Assembly (NCBI RefSeq): GCF_015500095.1 | Contig: NZ_CP062983.1 | Span: 2,666,001-2,730,000 of the forward strand | From: Phototrophicus methaneseepsis | Lineage (GTDB): Bacteria; Chloroflexota; Anaerolineae; Aggregatilineales; Phototrophicaceae | Reading direction: 5' to 3' | DNA: 64,000 nucleotides | Part shown: piece after piece, positions 59,062 through 64,000 of the stretch | Numbering within the stretch: position 1 is the first letter of the stretch | How the letters are laid out: every line of letters starts with the position of its first letter | Made by a program: the position numbers and the translations under genes | The notes under the pieces: generated by a model | Database searches by the model: none | What the model was told of the DNA's origin: nothing | What the model saw: the letters and a program-made list of their open reading frames with translations, nothing else

Positions 59062-60579
59062 ATGACTTCCAAATGGCAAGCTCTGCAAACTCGTCTGGCC
59101 GAGCTGCATGACCTCAATATGGCGCACTGGATCCTGCAGTGGGATCAGAATACGTATATGCCGCCCGGCGGTGCAGAAGCACGTGCCTCCCAGATGGCGA
59201 CTTTGCAGAAGATCCGCCATGAGCGCCTGACCAGCGAGGAGACGGCGCGCCTCATTGAAGAGGCTTCTCAGGAAATTGAAGGCGCTCCTTTTGATAGCCT
59301 TGAAGCGAGCCTGGTACGCGTGGCACGTGATGACTATCAGTATGCATCGGGCCTGCCGACTGAATTTGTGGAGCGGTACGCTAATGCTACTGCAACAGCA
59401 TTTGATGTATGGCGTAAGGCAAAGGCTGCTAAAGATTATTCAATCTTCCTGCCTGCTCTGCGGCGCGTGACAGATCTCAAAATGGAAGAAGCACAAATCC
59501 GTGGTTACGGCGATGGGCACCCTTATGATGTCTTCCTGGATGTTTGGGAGCGCGGCATCAGCACGGCGGAAGTGCGCCGCATCTTTGACGCACAGCGCCA
59601 GGGCCTGATTGATCTGCTGGATCAGGTTGAATCGGTTCAGGACCGTGTGGACGATAGCGTGCTGCACCAGCCCTTCGATATTGATGCTCAGCGTAAACTC
59701 TCTAAGCTGGTTTCCACCAAGTTTGGCTTTGATTATGAAAATTGGGCCACATTTGACGAAGCACCGCATCCGTTCTGTTTGCAAATCGCACGAGAAGATA
59801 TCCGCCTGACAACCCGCTTCCGGCCAGATTTTCTTAATCCGGCGTTTTATGGCACGCTGCACGAGACGGGGCATGGCCTGCATGGGCATGGCTTCGCGCC
59901 GGAGATTGACGGCACCTTCCTGTCAGATATGGAAAGTTATTCTCACGCCGTGTGTGAATCACAGTCGCGCACATGGGAAAATCTGGTTGGGCGCAGTCGC
60001 GCTTTCTGGGAATGGCTGTACCCACAGGCGTTGGAAATCTTCCCGGAGCAGTTCGGTGCATCGTCACCGGAGCAGCTCTATAAAGCGGCAAACAAGGCCC
60101 GCAACCAGTTCTTGCGCGTTGAAGCTGATGAACTGACGTATAACCTGCACATCATGCTGCGCTTCGACCTGGAAGTCGCGATTGTGGAAGGGCAGCTCAA
60201 GCTAGAGGATGCGCCGGAAGCTTGGAACGATACCTTCCAACAGTATTTTGGCATTACCCCGGCTGATGACGCTGAAGGCATTATGCAAGATGTCCATTGG
60301 AGTGTCGGCGGGATGGGCGCTTTCAATGGCTATGCATTGGGGAATTTGCTGGCTGTTCAATACTATAATGAGGCCCTCAAAGCCTATCCGGATATGCCTG
60401 ATCGCATCGCAAAGGGCGACTTTGAGACGCTGCTTGGCTGGTTGACGGAGAATATCTACCAGCATGGGCGTAAATTCAATGCAGAGCAACTTACAGAGCG
60501 CATCACAGGCACTTCGATTGATGCACAACCGTTTGTCGAATATTTGAAGGCTAAGTATACAGACGTCTACGGTTTGTGA
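59062..60579 (+). CDS. Carboxypeptidase, M32 (Taq) family
   Basis: A 505-residue, mostly helical zinc carboxypeptidase, full length for the family. The zinc motif is LHETGHGLHGHGF (HExxH), with the third ligand in DMESYSHAVCESQSRTWENLVGRS. Other family blocks are ILQWDQNTYMPPGGAEARASQMATL at the N-terminus, DVWERGISTAEVRRIF, and DVHWSVGGMGAFNGYALGNLLAVQYY near the end. It removes C-terminal residues from peptides in the cytoplasm. A TATAAT lies at 59013-59018, about 45 bases before the ATG. Downstream is the icd gene with its own promoter. Confidence 0.95.
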   Translation: MTSKWQALQTRLAELHDLNMAHWILQWDQNTYMPPGGAEARASQMATLQKIRHERLTSEETARLIEEASQEIEGAPFDSLEASLVRVARDDYQYASGLPTEFVERYANATATAFDVWRKAKAAKDYSIFLPALRRVTDLKMEEAQIRGYGDGHPYDVFLDVWERGISTAEVRRIFDAQRQGLIDLLDQVESVQDRVDDSVLHQPFDIDAQRKLSKLVSTKFGFDYENWATFDEAPHPFCLQIAREDIRLTTRFRPDFLNPAFYGTLHETGHGLHGHGFAPEIDGTFLSDMESYSHAVCESQSRTWENLVGRSRAFWEWLYPQALEIFPEQFGASSPEQLYKAANKARNQFLRVEADELTYNLHIMLRFDLEVAIVEGQLKLEDAPEAWNDTFQQYFGITPADDAEGIMQDVHWSVGGMGAFNGYALGNLLAVQYYNEALKAYPDMPDRIAKGDFETLLGWLTENIYQHGRKFNAEQLTERITGTSIDAQPFVEYLKAKYTDVYGL

Positions 60580-60605
60580 ATCTCCGATGAGCCCTAGTGC
60601 GTGAG

Positions 60606-60655
60606 GGATTGGGGATGTGCTATAATCTGAACTTGTTTGTTGGCATCCCCAATTC
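60606..60655 (+). promoter_or_regulatory. Promoter of icd inside an inverted repeat
   Basis: TGC-TATAAT (extended -10, TATAAT at 60621-60626) gives a start near 60633. It is flanked by GGATTGGGGATG (60606-60617) and CATCCCCAATTCC (60643-60655), complementary apart from one extra base. The repeat could be an operator pair around the promoter. AAGGAG for icd follows at about 60662. Confidence 0.55.
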
Positions 60656-60677
60656 CTTCTAAGGAGATATTGATACA

Positions 60678-61925
60678 ATGGCTTATGACAAGATCGTCGT
60701 GCCCGAAGTGGGCGAAAAAATTACTTTTACGAACGGTAAGATGAATGTGCCTGATAACCCGATCCTCATGTTTATTGAGGGGGATGGCATTGGCTATGAT
60801 ATTATGACCGCCAGCAAGCGCATCTGGGATGCGGCTGTGGAAAAGGCTTATGCTGGTCAGCGTAAAATTAGCTGGATGGAAATCTACTCCGGCGAGAAGG
60901 CCGCCAGCGTTTATGATGGTGACTATATGCCGGAAGAAACGTTCCAGGCCCTGCGCGATTATAAAATCGGCATCAAAGGCCCGCTGACGACCCCGGTAGG
61001 GGGTGGCTTCCGTAGTTTGAATGTGACGCTGCGCCAGGTGCTCGACTTGTACAGTTGCGTGCGTCCGGTGCGCTGGTTTGAAGGCGTCCCAAGCCCCTTA
61101 AAAGAGCCGCAAGATGTCGATGTCGTCATCTTCCGCGAAAATACGGAAGATATTTACGCAGGTATCGAATTTGAAGCAGGCACGCCAGAAAATGAAAAGC
61201 TCGCTAAGTTCCTGCGTGAAGAATTAGGTGCAACGGGCTTCTTCGAAGGCGCTGGTTTAGGTATCAAACCCGTCAGCGAGTTCGGCAGCAAGCGTTTAAT
61301 CCGCGCTGCGATTGAATATGCTATCGACCGTGGCCGTGAATCTGTCACGCTTGTCCATAAGGGCAATATTCAGAAGTTCACTGAAGGGGCCTTCCAGAAG
61401 TGGGGTTATGAAGTCGCTAAGGAAGAATTCCCAGAAGAAACGATCAGCTGGGACGAAGTTGCAGCCAACCATGATGGTAAAGTGCCGGAAGGCAAAATCC
61501 TCATCCAGGATACGATTGCAGACATCATGTTCCAGAAGATGCTGCTGCGCCCGCGTGAACACGATGTGATTGCAACAACAAACCTGAATGGCGATTACCT
61601 CAGCGATGCGCTGGCTGCTGAAGTGGGCGGTGTGGGTATTGCCCCTGGGGCCAATATCGGTGATGAGGTTGCTCTCTTCGAAGCGACACATGGCACTGCA
61701 CCTAAATACACGAATCTGGATAAAGTGAACCCTGGTTCGCTGCTGTTCAGCGGGGTGATGATGCTGGAACATATTGGTTGGTTCGAAGCAGCAGATATGA
61801 TTACCAAAGCCTACGAAAAGACCATCAGCGACAAAATTGTGACGTATGACTTCGCTCGCCAGATGGAAAATGCGACGGAAGTTAAGACGAGCGAGTTCGC
61901 TACAGCGATCATCGACCGCATGTAA
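60678..61925 (+). CDS. icd: Isocitrate dehydrogenase (NADP-type)
   Basis: Oxidises isocitrate to 2-oxoglutarate and CO2 in the citrate cycle. The 415-residue protein aligns along its length with E. coli-type homodimeric Icd: [152 protein letters not shown]. The Ser in [10 protein letters not shown] corresponds to the substrate-binding serine phosphorylated in E. coli; no AceK gene is nearby. AAGGAG precedes the ATG. It is monocistronic, with a terminator at 61965. Confidence 0.96.
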   Translation: MAYDKIVVPEVGEKITFTNGKMNVPDNPILMFIEGDGIGYDIMTASKRIWDAAVEKAYAGQRKISWMEIYSGEKAASVYDGDYMPEETFQALRDYKIGIKGPLTTPVGGGFRSLNVTLRQVLDLYSCVRPVRWFEGVPSPLKEPQDVDVVIFRENTEDIYAGIEFEAGTPENEKLAKFLREELGATGFFEGAGLGIKPVSEFGSKRLIRAAIEYAIDRGRESVTLVHKGNIQKFTEGAFQKWGYEVAKEEFPEETISWDEVAANHDGKVPEGKILIQDTIADIMFQKMLLRPREHDVIATTNLNGDYLSDALAAEVGGVGIAPGANIGDEVALFEATHGTAPKYTNLDKVNPGSLLFSGVMMLEHIGWFEAADMITKAYEKTISDKIVTYDFARQMENATEVKTSEFATAIIDRM

Positions 61926-61964
61926 GTTGCTGATTGCTTTAAGGTCAGCTCAATTTCCTGATCT

Positions 61965-61994
61965 AAAAGGGCGCGGCAGATGCTGCGCTCTTTT
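61965..61994 (+). terminator. Intrinsic terminator of icd
   Basis: AAAAGGGCGCGGC pairs with GCTGCGCTCTTTT (12-13 bp, two G-U) around a short loop, about 40 bases after the icd stop. The following A+T-rich stretch to 62219 shows no gene. Confidence 0.8.
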
Positions 61995-62219
61995 CGTTTG
62001 CTGTGTTTTGGTACTTTCACGCTTGATATGGGCAGTTCGTATTTGCAGCGTAAGGTTAGCAGATTCAAATTATGTGCGTAATATTGTGACACTATTTTTA
62101 TAGAGTTACGATGTAAAATAGATATATGCCTTTAAAATAATTATGTCGGTTATTTGTTTCTATTGTTTTATGCTTCTGCTGAACTAAATAGTCATTTTTT
62201 AATCTCATCAATCAAGGCC

Positions 62220-63431
62220 ATGACTTTTATGCAAACCCACTATAAAACTCAGGACCTGCCGATACCGCTCGAAGCGCGTTTTCTCATAGATTGCTTGAAA
62301 GTGAGCTTGCAACAAGCGGATCAAGATGTTCTGGAGACATATGCGGATGCTGCCATCGATTGGGATTATGTCCTCGAACTAACGAATGATCACTTGGTGT
62401 ATCCCCTTGTCTATGAAGCCCTCAAAGACACATTCGCTGACGTGATGCCAGAAGAAATTCGCTCGCAGTATCAAGCGATCTATATGCAGAATAAGCTGCA
62501 ATCGATTGTGATAATGCAAGAATTGAAGCGCATTGTGACGTTGCTGGCTGATGAAGGTATTATGGCGGTACCAGTCAAGGGGCCGCTGCTTTCCCAGGTT
62601 TATCCTGAACCTTCTTTGCGCTCAGTAGGGGACCTGGATATCAGCATTGCACGTAACCAGATTGAACGTGCTGTTGATATTTTGATGGCAAATGGCTATG
62701 TCAAAGCTGTCGATATGTCTGCTGGGCAGGAAAGGCTCTGGATTGAAACTAGACAGGGCTATGAACTGGATCATCCTGATTTGAATGTGTCGTTGGATAT
62801 CCACTCGGATATTACCTCCGGGCGCTCACCTATCATGCTGCCTCGCAAACAGATGTTGAAATATCTGCAGGAAGTGCAGATCGACGATGTGACGATGCAT
62901 GTGCCCACGTTGGAATATCTATTTTTCTTCTTGTGTATTCACGGCACCAAGCATCTGTGGATGCAGTTTAAATCGCTATGTGATTTGTCGCAGTTCTTGT
63001 TTCATTATGAGAATCGCCTGGATTGGCGCTGGATACGGAAGATGGCGCGCAGGCGTAGTGGCGAGAAGATGATTTACCTGAGCTTGTATATGTGCGAACG
63101 CATTTTTAATGCCCCTGTGCCTGCAGAGGTTCGCGCTGATTATCCTGATGAGATTATTGCTATTGGGGATCGTCTGATTGAATCGTGGTTATTTGTGCCA
63201 GGATGCACACGCTTTGAAATTACCAAGATTAAACTGACTTTGCTGGGGAATGTCATGAACCAGTTAGATTATTTCCTGCGTCTGGTATGGATCCCTCAGA
63301 AGCATAATATGCCTAATTTGCCTGAGCAAGCAGCTTATTACCCTGTCTATTATGTGATCCGGCCGTTCCAACTGGCCTGGAATATGCTCTTCAAAGAAGA
63401 GAATAAGATGTTCTCAACCTGGACCGAGTAG
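62220..63431 (+). CDS. Nucleotidyltransferase-fold protein (NTP_transf_5)
   Basis: About 403 residues. The core motif is VPVKGPLLSQVYPEPSLRSVGDLDISIARNQIERAVDIL, in which G-D-L-D gives the metal-binding D-x-D of the nucleotidyltransferase fold. HIHGTKHLWMQF-like FFFLCIHGTKHLWMQFKSLCDLSQFL and the WRWIRKMARRR stretch match the usual C-terminal half of this uncharacterised family, often encoded next to lasso-peptide or polysaccharide genes. Here the neighbour is a convergent ABC exporter of the peptide type, ending four bases away. I chose ATG 62220; a second ATG follows three codons later, and the frame is open further upstream without support. Substrate is unknown. Confidence 0.78.
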   Translation: MTFMQTHYKTQDLPIPLEARFLIDCLKVSLQQADQDVLETYADAAIDWDYVLELTNDHLVYPLVYEALKDTFADVMPEEIRSQYQAIYMQNKLQSIVIMQELKRIVTLLADEGIMAVPVKGPLLSQVYPEPSLRSVGDLDISIARNQIERAVDILMANGYVKAVDMSAGQERLWIETRQGYELDHPDLNVSLDIHSDITSGRSPIMLPRKQMLKYLQEVQIDDVTMHVPTLEYLFFFLCIHGTKHLWMQFKSLCDLSQFLFHYENRLDWRWIRKMARRRSGEKMIYLSLYMCERIFNAPVPAEVRADYPDEIIAIGDRLIESWLFVPGCTRFEITKIKLTLLGNVMNQLDYFLRLVWIPQKHNMPNLPEQAAYYPVYYVIRPFQLAWNMLFKEENKMFSTWTE

Positions 63432-63434
63432 CGC

Positions 63435-64000
63435 TCAATTTGCTACAGAGGTGATGTAATATTGCGCTTGAGCGTTAAACATACGTGCATACTGTCCGTT
63501 GTGTGCCATGAGTGCTTCGTGTGGGCCGCTCTCAATGATGCGCCCCTGGTCCAGCACATGGATCGTATCAGCCATCTTAACGGATGAAAGCCGATGGCTG
63601 ATGAGAATGACCGTCTTCCCGGCGGTGAGTTCTCGTATTTTCTTGAAGAGCGCTTCTTCCGCGATAGCGTCAATGGCGCTGGTAGGTTCATCTAAGATGA
63701 TGATCTGGCTATCACGCAAGAAGGCCCGCGCCAGGGCGATCTTCTGCCAGTTGCCGCCGCTGGCCTCTTCGCCATCCTCAAGCCATTTACCGAGCAGCGT
63801 ATCGTAGCCATTTCGCATCTGGGTAATCATCTCATCGACCCCCGCTTTTTGAGCGGCAAGCGAAATTTGCTCAGAATCCTGGGGTAGGTTGATATTGCCG
63901 AACCAGATATTCTCCCGTGCAGTGAGATAATATTGCACAAAATCCTGGAAGATGACGCTGTAGTTTTCCCGCAGGTTTGCCAATTTGATGTTCTGGATAG
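63435..64000 (-). CDS. ABC exporter ATPase domain, C-terminal part
   Basis: The 3' part of a gene that continues past the window edge; the frame is still open at 64000, so a TTG at 63983 is not the true start. Visible features are the Q-loop YSVIFQDFVQYYLTARENIW, signature GEEASGGNWQKIALARAFLRD (ASGGN in place of LSGGQ), Walker B IIILDEPTSAID and the H-loop VILISHRLSSVKMAD. This is the pattern of MsbA/peptide-exporter half transporters, in which the missing N-terminal part would hold six membrane helices and Walker A. Substrate is unknown; lasso-peptide or polysaccharide export is possible, given the adjacent NTP_transf_5 gene. Confidence 0.9.
   Translation of the reverse strand, partial: IQNIKLANLRENYSVIFQDFVQYYLTARENIWFGNINLPQDSEQISLAAQKAGVDEMITQMRNGYDTLLGKWLEDGEEASGGNWQKIALARAFLRDSQIIILDEPTSAIDAIAEEALFKKIRELTAGKTVILISHRLSSVKMADTIHVLDQGRIIESGPHEALMAHNGQYARMFNAQAQYYITSVAN

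Overview
The window looks like ordinary chromosome from a member of the Chloroflexota, most likely Anaerolineae-like. This is inferred from moderate G+C content, RNase J, HTH-receiver and hybrid-kinase signalling proteins, several CUT1 sugar transporters without their own ATPase, Tat-exported binding proteins and Pro/Thr-rich extracytoplasmic linkers. I cannot name a species. I saw no phage, insertion sequence, CRISPR array or replication origin. Both ends cut genes: a polysaccharide flippase at the left and an ABC exporter at the right.

Layout. 1-2.9 kb: partial flippase and a membrane histidine kinase. 3.2-6.9 kb: peptide-type ABC importer (binding protein and two permeases). 7.3-11.9 kb: CUT1 sugar importer ending in a cytoplasmic-type sulfatase. 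12-15.4 kb: an unusual HTH / HATPase-like / receiver protein facing a hybrid histidine kinase. 15.6-20 kb: second CUT1 importer with its LacI regulator. 20.4-23 kb: GH78 alpha-L-rhamnosidase. 23-30.8 kb: a redox island. 31-37.6 kb: decayed PHP hydrolase, then a third CUT1 importer with a LacI regulator, two matching operators and a second sulfatase. 37.7-46.3 kb: tRNA-Val(CAC), a lipoprotein, aspartokinase behind a Thr/Met attenuator, an orphan MalK-type ATPase, ComEA-like protein, a truncated FtsZ-like GTPase, 2H phosphoesterase, TrmB, GNAT and RNase P RNA. 46.4-64 kb: envelope and housekeeping genes (GT39, PhzF, transglutaminase, RNase J, WecE / WecD-like / GT2, a GCS2-like ligase, M32 carboxypeptidase, isocitrate dehydrogenase, nucleotidyltransferase, ABC exporter).

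How the parts may work together. Three CUT1 importers without ATPase genes could share the single MalK-type ATPase at 41.1 kb. Two of them end in sulfatases that lack signal peptides, and one sits next to a rhamnosidase, which suggests that sulfated, rhamnose-containing glycans are imported and desulfated inside the cell.

The best candidate for an undescribed system is 23.0-30.8 kb. A Tat-exported flavoprotein of the 3-ketosteroid-dehydrogenase type is encoded with a membrane-anchored pentaheme cytochrome, a nonaheme cytochrome carrying five short peptide repeats, and a cytochrome b fused to a monoheme c domain. Divergent to it is a one-piece regulator: a receiver-like domain that has lost its phospho-acceptor, a LuxR-type HTH, and a complete paralogue of that same flavoprotein. 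The simplest reading is a transcription factor that senses substrate or redox state with a copy of the enzyme it controls. A perfect 24-nt palindrome lies at an activator-like distance from the cytochrome promoter. A second strong discovery is a textbook-shaped transcription attenuator with a Thr/Met-rich leader peptide ahead of aspartokinase.
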